Source: Cinnamomum chago (taxonomy: Eukaryota; Streptophyta; Magnoliopsida; Laurales; Lauraceae). Taken from it: a stretch of 64,000 bases of DNA. The notes below the pieces were generated by a model. That model was not told where the DNA came from and did not search any database. It was given only the letters and a program-made list of their open reading frames with translations. The position numbers and the translations under genes are program-made. Location: positions 125,711,001-125,775,000 of the forward strand of contig CP142453.1 of NCBI GenBank assembly GCA_038049695.1, given 5' to 3'. Shown piece after piece: positions 1-11,780 of the stretch; positions within the stretch are counted from its first letter, which is position 1; each line of letters opens with the position of its first letter.

Positions 1-186
1 TTTTATTGATTCCATCACGGCAGTTAGTATTTGCATGTCAACTAAAACTACAGGTAGGTTTAGTCACAAATACCAAAGTATAGGGTGCACTCTGCAAAAC
101 GGCCAAAGTACAGGTAGGTATAGTGCTTTTTTCCCTAAAATAAAAATAGGCGTGGTATATATTAGGGACAACATTGCCGAAAAGCA

Positions 187-457
187 GCAAATGCAGGTTT
201 CCCTTCTTCTAAGAGAGGATGAAAAGTTGCATATGCATGTTCCCCACCATATTATTCTGCGGGAAAGAAGCAAATGAAGGTTTTCCTCCTCTCCTAGAGG
301 AGGAAAAGTTGCATATACATCTTTACTTCTATATGAAGCTTTACCACCATATTTATCCAAGGGAAAGTAGAAAATGCAAGTTTTCGTCCTTTCTCATAGG
401 AGAAAAAGTTACAAATGGAGCTTTTCCTCCATTCTTATAAGAGGTAAAGTTACAAAT
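187..457. repeat. Degenerate tandem array with a hairpin in each unit
   Basis: About three and a half units of roughly 85-100 nt are seen, starting near 187, 270, 371 and 415. Each begins with AAATG(C/A)AGGTTTTCCTCC-like sequence and goes on to GAGGAAAAGTTGCA-like sequence. The unit at 270 contains a perfect 11-bp inverted repeat, 281-291 against 297-307 (TTTTCCTCCTC / GAGGAGGAAAA, 5-nt loop). The other units keep weaker versions of the stem. Open frames across the array look like by-products of the repeat. No gene is seen. A related, more diverged array lies at 3862-4043. Confidence 0.55.
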
Positions 458-2108
458 TATGTGTGGTGTCAGGATCTGACCTCGCCAGGCCCAAGCCTTC
501 CTATTGAAGAACATGAATCTCAAAGGGACCCTAGATCGAAAAAGGGTTGAATCCTTGCTTTAAATTTTTATTGATATAACATTGGTACATCCGAATGAAC
601 TATGTTGACTTTAGCATTGTTAAATTTGGAAAGATGTGGACTCCGATTGATTGGGGCAAGATTAAGCCCATTCATAGCTCTAGAAAATGACTTGCAACTA
701 GGGTTGTCAACTAGAGCTTTCAATGGACCCTCATTATTGGGCATGGATTTTGGGCTAGATTCATAACTGGGTCTTCGTCCATTGTTTAGGTCTAGTTAAC
801 AATGGGTCCAAGTCAGATGTCCTCAACTGAACCTTGTACATTTTTATACAAAAAATTATTCTATACCCTCCGCCTTTTTGTTTAATTCCTATAAATCTCC
901 ATAGTTTTGAGAATTATTTTTAAGTCCTTAACTTCTTCAATTTATAAAAGTGGAGGGTTTTTTTTTTTTTTTTTATTTCTCTTAAAAACCTGATTCCTAA
1001 TTGCAGCTTTTATAAAATGGTTTGATAGGCTAATTAGGAGGTGCCAGCTCCTAGCCTAATGTGCCAACCTAACCCAAATTTGATCCGGCAAATCAGGTTT
1101 TGGGTTGACAGCAATGAGTCCATTAGCAAATTGTTTTATTTTATTTTTTTTATCCCGAGTAGAAAGAATATTAGAAAATTAATGGGTTGGCATTGATGTT
1201 GAGTCCATTCTTAGTAATCAATATGCCTACGTACGCCAACATGAATAAGCTCGACCGAAACATTGCCCATTTTATTAAAAGCAGTAGCACCATAGCCTGT
1301 GCTGAGCATAGTCATTTTTCGGCACCAAAAATAAAAAAAAGAAAAGAAAAAAGAATAGGCATAATACTGTTGATGAGGGGTTCAAGTTTTAGATGATGTA
1401 AAATGACTTTGAAACTCTATGTAGGAAAAATTCTCTCCAACGCACCTACTCCTTCAAGAGTATATATCAAGACCATCACCAAAGGTAGGAACACCCTAAA
1501 TTTTATTGGATCCCCACCTCACAAGCAACATTGATATGCGGTATTTAGACATCATCCCTCCAAGCAATGTTAAATTCCCAAAAAAAAAAAAAGAAGAAAA
1601 TTTGTAATATTGTCCATGAGACATAGTGCCCAAGCAATACATAACAAACAAGTGGGCCAAAACATAAAATTGAGTTGCATGCCTTTAAATCTTCTCCTCG
1701 AGTCTTAAACCATAGGCCCAAGCCCAACCCTAGCCCAACTCGTCTCTAATTGTTTGGTCCATGTCCACCCTTGTAAAATAGTTTTAGCCCGAGCCTAAGT
1801 AGATTAGTTTTAGTTATAAAAAAAAAAAGTTTCAATAAACCGCCCCGAGTTCTAGCTGAGCTAGTTGGGTGTGGGACTGCAAGGGTTCGATCTCCCATTC
1901 TAGGTTTTAAAAAAGCCTGCTTTTTGCGTCAAATGTGTCTCTCATTTGGACAGGGCCGGGCTTTGGGCTTTCAACTAATGAATCCAATTTCGGCTCATAT
2001 GTTAAAATCTCTCTGGGCCTCGTGCTTGGCCCAAAGCAGACTGGGCTCAGATGGGACTTGGGCTGGCCCAATCCATTTGCCCCCATTATAAGACCGCCCC
2101 ATTTGTTT
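458..2108. other. Intergenic spacer without a supported gene
   Basis: The stretch is A+T-rich with homopolymer runs (T run near 959-974, A runs near 1580 and 1818). Around 1700-1800 there is text rich in GCCC/GAGCCC, resembling the GC-rich ends of the hAT-like element at 2427-2832, so it may be a decayed relative. Open frames are short and lack any recognisable domain. Confidence 0.5.
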
Positions 2109-2130
2109 CACACACACACACACACACACA
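2109..2130. repeat. (CA)11 microsatellite
   Basis: Perfect CA dinucleotide run in spacer DNA. Confidence 0.95.
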
Positions 2131-2426
2131 TATTCTTGCAGTTTTCATTATATGGATAAAATAGCACAGTTGGTTAAAAGATAGCTAATAGTTCAGACTA
2201 ATGATATAGCTCCCGAGACATCGAACTCTATCCAAACTAATTGGCCTTATGTTTCCATTACAATTTTTCACAAATGGGTCTCCAAATTTTCTAAGATTCA
2301 TTTCTAAGTGATAAATCTTAATAATGAATCCCATTAAATTTGTTGCACCCACATGGGGTAGCCTTCTCTATAAATGACTTCACTAGTTTAACCAATGATA
2401 AAATTTTAAATGAAAGGTTGATGATA

Positions 2427-2832
2427 GGGGTGTTAATGGCCCGAGTTGGGGCGGGCTAGGGCTATGAAATATCTAGGTCCGGCCCTTTTATAGACTGTTG
2501 GCATAAGCTCAGCCCTAGCCCGATTCGAGACATAAGGCCCATCTGAAAAAGGTTAGGCCCGAGCCCAGGTGAATCGTATTTTTATTAAAAAAAAAAAAAA
2601 AGTCTTTTACTTACTATTTAAAGCTTTAACTTAGTTGATTGGGTTTTGTGTTGTGTCCACAAGTTCAAATTTTTGCTTAAATTATGTATCTTATTCGGGC
2701 TAGGCGGGGGGTTGGGGCTCTTAACAACTAAATCTAAGCCTGGCTAGCATTCCAAAATCAAAGGCTCTAGCTCGACCCAAAGTGAGCTACCCTGAATCGG
2801 ACTCAAGTTGTCCGCTCCATGTCAGCCCTCCT
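2427..2832. mobile_element. Possible non-autonomous hAT-like element
   Basis: The left end starts AGGGGTGTTAATGGCCCGAG and the right end finishes with GTCAGCCCTCC, giving a short imperfect terminal inverted repeat of the AGGGGTG/CAGCCCT kind common in plant hAT elements. Flanks TTGATGAT and TTGATAAG match at 6 of 8 positions, which fits a decayed 8-bp target duplication. Both ends are rich in GGCCCGAGCCC motifs. No transposase is present. The boundaries are a best guess. Confidence 0.35.
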
Positions 2833-3861
2833 TGATAAGGATCAAGAAATCCAATATGTATATGACACTACTTATTTGATAATATAAAGTCAAAATTGAT
2901 TCAAGATTGAGAGTTCGATTGAGCAATAATTACCAAATATATTAGGAATATTTGGTTCTTTTATACAATTAGATATTTTTAAGTTTTTTAGTATACACCA
3001 ATGTTCATACAAATAAAATTATTTTTGTAAAATTTCACAATTCTATATTATCTTCACAAGCAATAGGACATGTATCTTAATCTTATGATAATAATAATGA
3101 TAGTTGGTCATAATATCATTATCATCTTTTAGTAAGTTAGGAAAACCCTCTAGTGTGGACTTAGGAGCCACCCGATGGTTCTATTGGTGATGTGGCTTTC
3201 CATCCAGCCATCATGTGGCTCATGAGAGGGGCCCATTAAATTATATATTGTATTTGTCTAATATCATATTCTTTCTCTTTAAAACTGAATGTTGGTTGTT
3301 AAAGAAAAAATCTAAAAAAAACCCTTAATTCTGGTTTTAGGAGAAGCCACATCAGCTTATTGGGGCCCATTTGTGGATGTTTCTTTTCAAAAATGCATAA
3401 TATGTGCCTTTTTCAATAAAATGTCTCTTGAGCCCATTTGTGTGGATGTAATTCAATTCAAAGGGATGCCTTCCAACTCTATAAATTAAGATTATTTTAA
3501 AAGTTTTTATATAGTATCCAAATGAGCATAAATGCTGGCGTGGATTAAGCGATGAAAGGTTCGGTTTTCATAATTTTTTGGTTGATTTGAATTTTTTAAT
3601 TAGTTTGTTATAAATTGATTTATATGAATGGTATATTAATTTTAATATATTATTCAAGACTTAATCTATGCAATACACAGAGACTTCAAGCTAGTATACA
3701 TTATATCTTGTTCCATTTTAATGTGTTCATACACAAAATATAATATTTTTAAAAGTTGGTCGACTTTTTATAATATGAATCATATTGCCCAGGCATATAC
3801 CAGGGGTAAAGCCCCAACTGCAGCTTTTTAGAAGGCAGTGGTGTAAATTAAGTTCAATCTG
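2833..3861. other. Intergenic spacer, nothing supported
   Basis: A+T-rich sequence with no long open frame, no recognisable domain and no clear repeat structure. Confidence 0.5.
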
Positions 3862-4043
3862 CAGGATTTCCGCTGATGTAGACAGCGCGGTAAAGTCCAA
3901 GTTGCTTACTTAGAAATTCAGGATTTCCTCCACCCTGAGCAGATGAAATCTTGCAAACCCTTGCGACCTTTCCATGGATGATTACAGCGGTAATGTTGCA
4001 CTTGCAGGATTTCGTCCACTCTAAATTGAAGAAAAATTGCAAA
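3862..4043. repeat. Diverged tandem array related to the one at 187-457
   Basis: Three units start with CAGGATTTCC(T/G)CC-like sequence (near 3862, 3919 and 4005), and the later two end in (T)TGCAAACCC. The CAGG-TTTCCTCC ... TTGCAAA skeleton is the one seen at the left edge of the window, so the two arrays probably share an origin. The hairpin stems are weaker here. Confidence 0.4.
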
Positions 4044-7000
4044 CCCAACTTTTAGGCCGGGTAGGGTTCTCACACCAAAAAATGATTTTGAACTCTTCTG
4101 GCGAACTCACCCCTGGAGGATTTTTGTGAGGCTCCTTTAGTGAATAATGATAAAAACAGTGACTCGGTTGCAACACTCGTGACCCTCAAGTCATTATTTT
4201 CAGGCGTGTAGACAAGAGGCTCCTCCTATCCCATCAATTGATAGAGATCCTTCCCGACCAATGGCCTTGCCTATTCCATTGATATCTTTGGTGTGCACAC
4301 ATACATGTTTCATAATATTTTTCTTCTCATACCTTTGCCTCAGCATTCCCAGCAGCACTTTTCCAACCATCCTCACTTCATTTCGGTTCTCATTTCAAAC
4401 AAACGATCAGATACGCCAATAATTGCAAGTTGAGTTCATCTGGGATTTATATAGTCTGCCCACTTCTCCAACTATCTGCTCTCCTTGACAATTTGAATTT
4501 TGAAGCAATTTATCCTTTGTCATTGAATCTCCATATCCAATCAGGTATTTGATGATGAGGAAACCTTATATTTTGAAGTTTAAAATGGAGTTTCTCTGTA
4601 ATACGTATAGTCATTTCTTCACAGTTTCCATCCCTGTTCTAATCTCTCCTACCAAAATACATTATCCATCTTTATCCGGGTCATCTGAAAAACTTAATTT
4701 ATATCAATCAATTAATCCTGCTGATTACAAGAATTTTTAGTTCTGCAACTTTAGATACACCCAAACATCACATTATCCTTATTTTTATTTTTAACATGAA
4801 TCTCCTAACAATTGGCCTACGTTATTTGTAAGATTTCACAATCCCACATTGCTTATGAGGCTCCCTAATTTTGGGCTAATATATGGAGAACACTATTAAC
4901 TTAGTATGAGGTCTTTTAGAGCTTAATGGTACCAGAGCTGCATGAGCTAAAGAGGACAGATGAAAAAAATCCACCTTACTCAATAACTTTATCCAACCAA
5001 GTTATACATATGGGCTCCACGACTTGAAGTTTCATATTGATTTATATAAAAAGTAATATTTATTTTGTATAAATGTCCGGCTAGCTCATGCTTCGAACTG
5101 CAATAAATGGTATATTTGTTTGTTTTATATTTATTTTTTCATTAATTAATATCTCATAAAATGGCCTCAAATTGGACGTGTTTTTATTTCTGGGCCCGGA
5201 CTTAGCGCAGGCATGCTTTGCTAGTATCATATTATTTTAGTGGTTTCATTTAACCAGTAGTGGCCATTTCTTAGAAGCAAACTTTATCACAAATATTATC
5301 CAAGCCTGCTTGTTTTGTGGAATTGAATACATGGGAATTACTAGACTTAAAATTGAGGAAATAACGTGAATTTAAAAAAAATGACTATCAAAATAAAAAG
5401 AACAAAAGTGAGGGTTGCATTTGCGTCTCCACCTTATATACTTCACCTCACCTCTTTTTATAATCTTTGTTGGAGCCTATTTCATCATGAATTCTCGTGA
5501 ATTCAATTCCCACATGTCCATCTTAACATGCTCCAAATTTACCTCTAGCTTAAATTAACTGGATTAGAAATTAGAAAGAAAAGAAAGACAATACAAGAAA
5601 AAGTTGTAGCTTGCCTGATTAGGAGTACCAACACCCACCAACAAGAGACAAGTGTGAGATCTGACTATCGTTTCGGGAAGGAAAAAAAAACATTGAAATG
5701 GACTAAATATAAGGAAGTTAACAACTGCTAAAGAATGAAATTAAGATATCTTTAAACATTAAAAGAATTCCGATCGAGATGCTGTATAATAATTAACGTT
5801 GAAATAAAGAGGACAATTAAAACTTATATTGACCAAAAATATTAAAAAGAAATCATATTAAAGGGAGAAAATCAGTCAAGGAAGTTTAAATTGTTGGAGA
5901 TAATGTTACTTTTGACTTGAATTATAATTTTATTTACCGAGATTTAGCGTTAGAGATTTAAATTTTTATCAAAATGGAGGATTTCCTATTTTATTATTTA
6001 ACGAGGGTGTAAAAGAACACATATTATACTCTAATGCTTTCTCATAAATTCTCTAATTGTCTCCATGAATAATGAAATTATCTACAGTAATAGATTGATT
6101 GTCCCAAATCATGAGGTGCTCATGTTATTGAATAAAGTACATTTGGATCCATTACCACTGCACATAATAGGTGTAAAGGAAGATCATAGGGCACTCGCCA
6201 ATAATTGACATGGAATCAGAGGTTAATCTACACCTTTCATTTATTTATTTTTTGCAACAGCTTAATGTACACTTCATTTGAGTAGCCCATAGGAAAGATG
6301 CCTTGTAATTGTTAAATTTCACTGATCCATATAGAAATTAAGCATATAATTAAGCCTTCTAATTGTTCCTCTTTTTCCATTGATGATCAAGTTACTTGAA
6401 TTCACAGTCTCAAGGTTGCAACAATGAGCACTTTTATTGTGCCACTGGCTAGCACCGTGTAATTGTCAATAAGGACATTTTTCATTGGCTGGTTTTTCTA
6501 AAAAAAAATTATCATAATAAAATTAAATATATATTTGATGACTAGAATAAACAACGACATATACATTTGATATTAATGGATTAAAAAGATCAAATAGCCC
6601 TGATTCTTTCACCAATGTAATTTTTGGTTTAATTATTTATCTATAAGTATAAGCTCCACATTAGGGTAACTCAGTTGGTCTAGGACTACAGTTTGCTCCG
6701 GAAGGTTTGAAACTGATGTGATGACCATGGTTTACCACACTAGGGCCTGGATAGCTTGTTAGGTTGGACTAGGCATCTGACGTGAAGATTTTTTGTTCTT
6801 TTTTGGAAAGTTACGGGTATACATTTCCAAAGAGAGATTAAAAAAAAAACACAAAAAGAACGAGAGGTAGCTCCAAAATTGTTTACTTACTATCGGCTGA
6901 GAAGAGCAAAATAGAAGAGCTAAAAAAAAAAAAGGCCAAACTCGCTATGAGACCACCCAGAAACATGCACCAGAAAATCAGAGTCTAATTCACCATGATC

Positions 7001-7759
7001 CAAGGGCACGGACAGACACCCTAATTGTAGAATGTAGATTGAGATGATAGACATCTTGGATCGGTTAGATTGAATCCAGGTCCAAGGAAGAGCTCTCTTT
7101 TTCCCACTATGATATGATATCAGTTGAACAACTCAAACCAAATTTGGATTGGAACACCTTGATTCAAACCAGATCTCGACTTTCCATATCTTAAAAATTC
7201 ATAGCAGATTCCAAAAGGGATTTCCTCCAAAATAAATCTTTGAGGGAGTGGTCCAAAATAAATCTTTTTTTTTTTTTTTTGGGGGGGGGGGGGGTGGTGG
7301 GGTGGTGTGGTTAATATTAACCCAAATGCTAACTCATGAAATAATAACAGACTGAAAGGAATTAAATACATCCTTGTCATGCCCCAGGTATCACATGAGT
7401 GACAGCTCAAACGTCCAAAGCCCAAACCCAATTATACCAATCATGGCCCACCACTTTCCACCATCACAGCAAATCAAATCCAAACAGGAGTCACAGAATG
7501 CTGGACCCATCACCTATTCATTCATAAAAAGACCTCAGAAACCATAACCGATACCTATTTAAATTAACTACTAATGATATTTATATGGGTGAATTAATTC
7601 ATGATAACAATGACCTGAAACCGACCCGAATGTCTCTCCTGCTGTTTCATTTTGATTCCTTCTTTGGATTGTTTCATTTATTGAAATGATCTGGACGGTG
7701 ACTTCATAAGGCTCCTGCTGCTTTAATTGTATTTACCATAGCAGCACTATGCATTTATC
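4044..7759. other. Intergenic spacer upstream of the esterase gene
   Basis: No gene is supported. The notable feature is a run of about 14 T followed by 14 G at 7267-7294 and then TGGTGGGGTGGTGTGG, a candidate G-quadruplex-forming tract about 0.5 kb upstream of the probable esterase promoter. Short open frames here show no family resemblance. Confidence 0.5.
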
Positions 7760-7768
7760 TATATATAT
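7760..7768 (+). promoter_or_regulatory. Probable TATA box of the esterase gene
   Basis: TATATATAT lies about 1 kb upstream of the esterase ATG. A start about 30 nt downstream (near 7795) would give a short untranslated first exon, perhaps ending at the GTGGGT donor at 7856, spliced to the acceptor CTGCAG that ends at 8752, one base before the ATG. The placement is inference; no transcript data are available. Confidence 0.3.
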
Positions 7769-7794
7769 GGTAGATACACAGTATACAGGTGAGT

Positions 7795-8753
7795 AGTCTG
7801 TGGAATTAGAGTCTGTTTTGGTCAAAGAAGCAGGTGTTGTTCAGACCAATTTCAGGTGGGTTTTAGAGAATCCATGGTTTTGGTGGTGCCTTTTGATGAT
7901 ATATTTTCCTTTTTTCAAAATGTGGTGGGTGTTTTTTGGATTTTTCAGAGAAGACAAGGATTTTTTTTTTGTTGGAAATGAATTGGTAATGATGCATGAT
8001 TAGAGTTGTAAACAACCTCAGCCATGTTTTTACTGTGTAAATTTAAATTTTACATGAAAAGTGTTGGGAATGAATCAATGATGATGAATAGAATTTTAAA
8101 CTAACTCACACATGTTGTCACTCTGTGTATATTTGAATTTCATGTGAAAAGTGTGTAGAGATGATTTATATAGATGGTGGGTTTTATTTTAATCTTTTTG
8201 AAGTTGTGATTAGTTAAGAAGAAAGATTGTTGTGACTTTATGTTGGTACTGGAAAGAATCAGGTTCTGAGTTCTAAAAATGGCTTTTGAGAATGATTTTG
8301 GATACTTTGGAAGAAGAAATCAATTGGTTTGGAAAGGAAACCTGTTAACTTTGTCATGATCTTTATCTTACAAGTTTTCATGGCATAATCATCTAGAAGA
8401 TTTGTTAGTAAACAGGTGGAATTTCATGTATTCGGTGATCTGATCAAATAGTAGAGAAACAGATAGATATTTGAAAAACAAAGATCTGTTAATAATGCCA
8501 AAGGATCTGCCTCTTATATTGAATTGGATATCAGCAAAATGGGTCGGTCTCAATTGCAGGAATTATTGTTGTTATTACTATTTCTAAAGCTTAAGAAGTA
8601 GGAAGGAGAGAGATATTTAAGTGGCGCGTAAACAGAAATATATAGTATTATCCCCTTTGTAAACATGTTGAAGCAAGTCAATGAATTTGGAAATAATGGA
8701 GAAGTATTTAAGCACCCCCCCCCCCCCCCCTGTTTTGATGTTCTATCTGCAGA
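7795..8753 (+). other. Inferred 5' leader and leader intron of the esterase gene
   Basis: The ATG at 8754 is preceded directly by TTCTATCTGCAGA, a strong 3' splice site, so the leader is probably interrupted by an intron. The polypyrimidine stretch before this acceptor is a 17-base pure C run (8714-8730) followed by TGTTTTGATG. No coding potential is seen in this interval. Confidence 0.35.
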
Positions 8754-11690
8754 ATGTCAGATGTAAGAGGACATCAATGGCTTTATTTTCTAGTCTACCT
8801 GCTGACATTCCTGAGAGCAGATGCCTCCCCTGATGTACCAATTACAATTATTCACGATGCTGTTAAAGCAGGAGCAGGTGTGTCTTTTATTGCTTACCGC
8901 TTTCCCTGTCTTCCTTTTCAAATGATTTTCACCACATTGAAGCATCTGTTTGTTCTCTTTACATGCATGAAAACTAGCTCCAAGATTGTTCTTTCTCAAA
9001 TCATATATTTGGATTGTTTTGAGTCTGGAATTTGAAATCTCTCTTGCAGTTTGCTTGGACGGAAGCCCGCCAGCTTACCATCTTGACAGGGGTTTCGGCT
9101 CGGGAATAAACAGTTGGCTGGTTCACATGGAGGTGGGTCATTTCCTTGTCAAGCATGATTCTTTATTTACATGTAATTTAATCAGAAGATGAACTTAGCC
9201 AAGTTATATGCTCATAGAACTTTTTACATTAATGTAGAATTTCTATGTTGGTTTTGGATTGACAATATAAATCTAATAGATCTCTTCATTGGTTATGGGT
9301 GTTTTTTTCTCTCTGAAAAATTCTGCTTTATCAATGTGATGGTTTTGTGAAAGAAATCTAATAAATCTCTTCATGGGTTATGGCCATGGGTGGTTTTTGC
9401 TCTCTGCAAAATTCTGTTTTATTAACTTGATGGTTTTGGGGGAAGAAATGTCTGTTTTCATACGCAATTTAAGAAATCCAACCTCACCAAATGCACAGCT
9501 TTTTGGATGGTTATGAGTTGCCATGGGGGAAATCTGAACTCATGCTTACTTGGATACCTCTTACATTCAGTAGACACCATATTCAATAATCCACTTATCA
9601 AGCATATATATATGGTTCCTAGAAGTCAGGTTGTTTCTTCTTCATTTTCTTTTATCCTTTCCTTCTCAGGGGGGAGGTTGGTGCAATGATCTAGCAACTT
9701 GCCTCAGACGCAAAACCAACAGATTAGGTTCTTCTACAGTAATGGGACGAGAATTAAGATTTACTGGCATTCTAAACCACAGGGGGCAATCTAATCCAGG
9801 TATAACGATTTCTTGTCTTATAGGATGCTCTGATATTCAACTTGGTCATGGTGTTTGGTGTCAAAACTCAAAATACCATAGCTTCCCATGTTCAAGAAAC
9901 CAGATACATGTTAAATTATCTGCAAATACTCAACATATGCTGTGAAGATTTGAAAAAGGCCTTTTGTAGCTTATTCTAGTAGTTCACTTTCCAGCACTGC
10001 GAATTGGTACTTCAATTTTAATTTGACATTGCACTATTGCAGTAATCACAACAATATGTACTGTCGTTATGTTTGACAGAAATATCTTGAGGCATCAAAC
10101 CTTTAGTAGCTGGTTTTCACTGCATGATTAGATTTCAAAAAAAAGAGTGTCAGGAAATTATAGTGACTATGACACTTTTAGCACCGAAAGCAGCACCTGA
10201 AAAGTGATGTAGCTTAATTGCATTATTATAGCCATGTTGGATACTTCATTGTTCTGCAGCGGCCATACCATGCCCTGTATGATAATTATAGATCCTTGTC
10301 CAACCTTTCTGTCTTGCTTAATCAGATAAATGCACAAACAACAACCTACTCAAGATGACTGTTGAAACTAAAACTATAATTCAGTACGTACAATCCTCAG
10401 AGTCTTATGACCATAAGACTTCCCTTCTTTTTTTTCTTTCTTGTGGTAAGCTTTGTTTGGACTGTTGCATTTTCAACCATAATTCTCAATATAAGGATGA
10501 TGTCGCTTGCATTAATTTTGGACCTATTAATTGATGGTTGTCTTGAAAAAGTCTCATCTTGATTCCAATGTCCAGACTTCCACAACTGGAATAGAGTCAA
10601 GATTCGATACTGCGATGGGTCATCATTTACTGGAGATGTGGAGGAAGTAAATACTGTGAGTTGATGTTTGTTACTTCAGCATTTACAATAGGATGTGTTT
10701 GGGTCTCTGGAGAACATGGGCAGATTCATTCTCCACCCGAAACCTACAGCGCGCAAATTTCAGATCCCAGAGGTGTGCAAAGTATCAGTTTCAACAGGGA
10801 AAGACCAAAAAGTGGAAACCAGATTTTTGCAAGGCTCCACTTTCCTCTTGCCCCCAAACACATTACAGAATCAATTATCCAGCTAAATTCTACTTCTGGG
10901 TGTACATCCAAATGTAACTTTAGCTTTCATTTAGCATCAGTGATGGACTGGGATAACTAACATTCATTGAGCTCTCTACTGGGTGTATGATCAGACTACA
11001 AATCTTCATTTCCGAGGTGCAAGGGTTTGGCTCGCTGTCATGGAGGATCTGTTAAAACAAGGGTTGAATAATGCAGAAAATGTATGCCCTTCATTTATTC
11101 ATTTACACTTCTTCTTTTCCTTTCTTCTTTTACCTGGGAAACATTCCTTAAATAACTTGAAAATGGTTATAGGCACTTTTATCAGGCTGTTCCTCTGCTG
11201 GGTTGGCAAGCATGCTTCATTGTGACAGTTTTCATGCACTTCTACCAATGGGTACAAAAGTGAAGTGCCTATCAGATGGTGGATATTTTATCAATGTGTA
11301 ATACTTTAGCTGTTGCTTTTCTGTGGAATTCAAAAATGTTATATGATTCCTCAAAATAAATAAATAAATAAACCCCTTTAGAAACTACAAGAAGAATTTC
11401 AACTTCATTTTGTTATTTGCATTGCTAACGTTGATAATTCACACCAGGAAAGATATTTCTGGAGCACCACAAATACAAAACTACTTTGATGAAGTGGTTA
11501 CTTTGCATGTATGTTTTTCCTTCTTTTTTTCTTAAAGAATATTGAAAGTAGCATATGGTTCCTTTCCATAATTCAACTCAGGGATGCACTGTAAACACAT
11601 CTGATAAACTCCTTGTTTATTGCCACACTTTGTCCAGGGGTCAGCAAAGAACTTGCCTTCATCTTGCACTTCGAGGATGCAGCCGAGTTT

Positions 11691-11780
<90 letters not shown>

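Noticed and set aside
10661-10960. A 99-codon open frame between esterase exons 4 and 5 as an extra exon
   Set aside because: Exons 4 and 5 join in phase and give the uninterrupted family sequence [17 protein letters not shown]; the open frame has no counterpart in the family.
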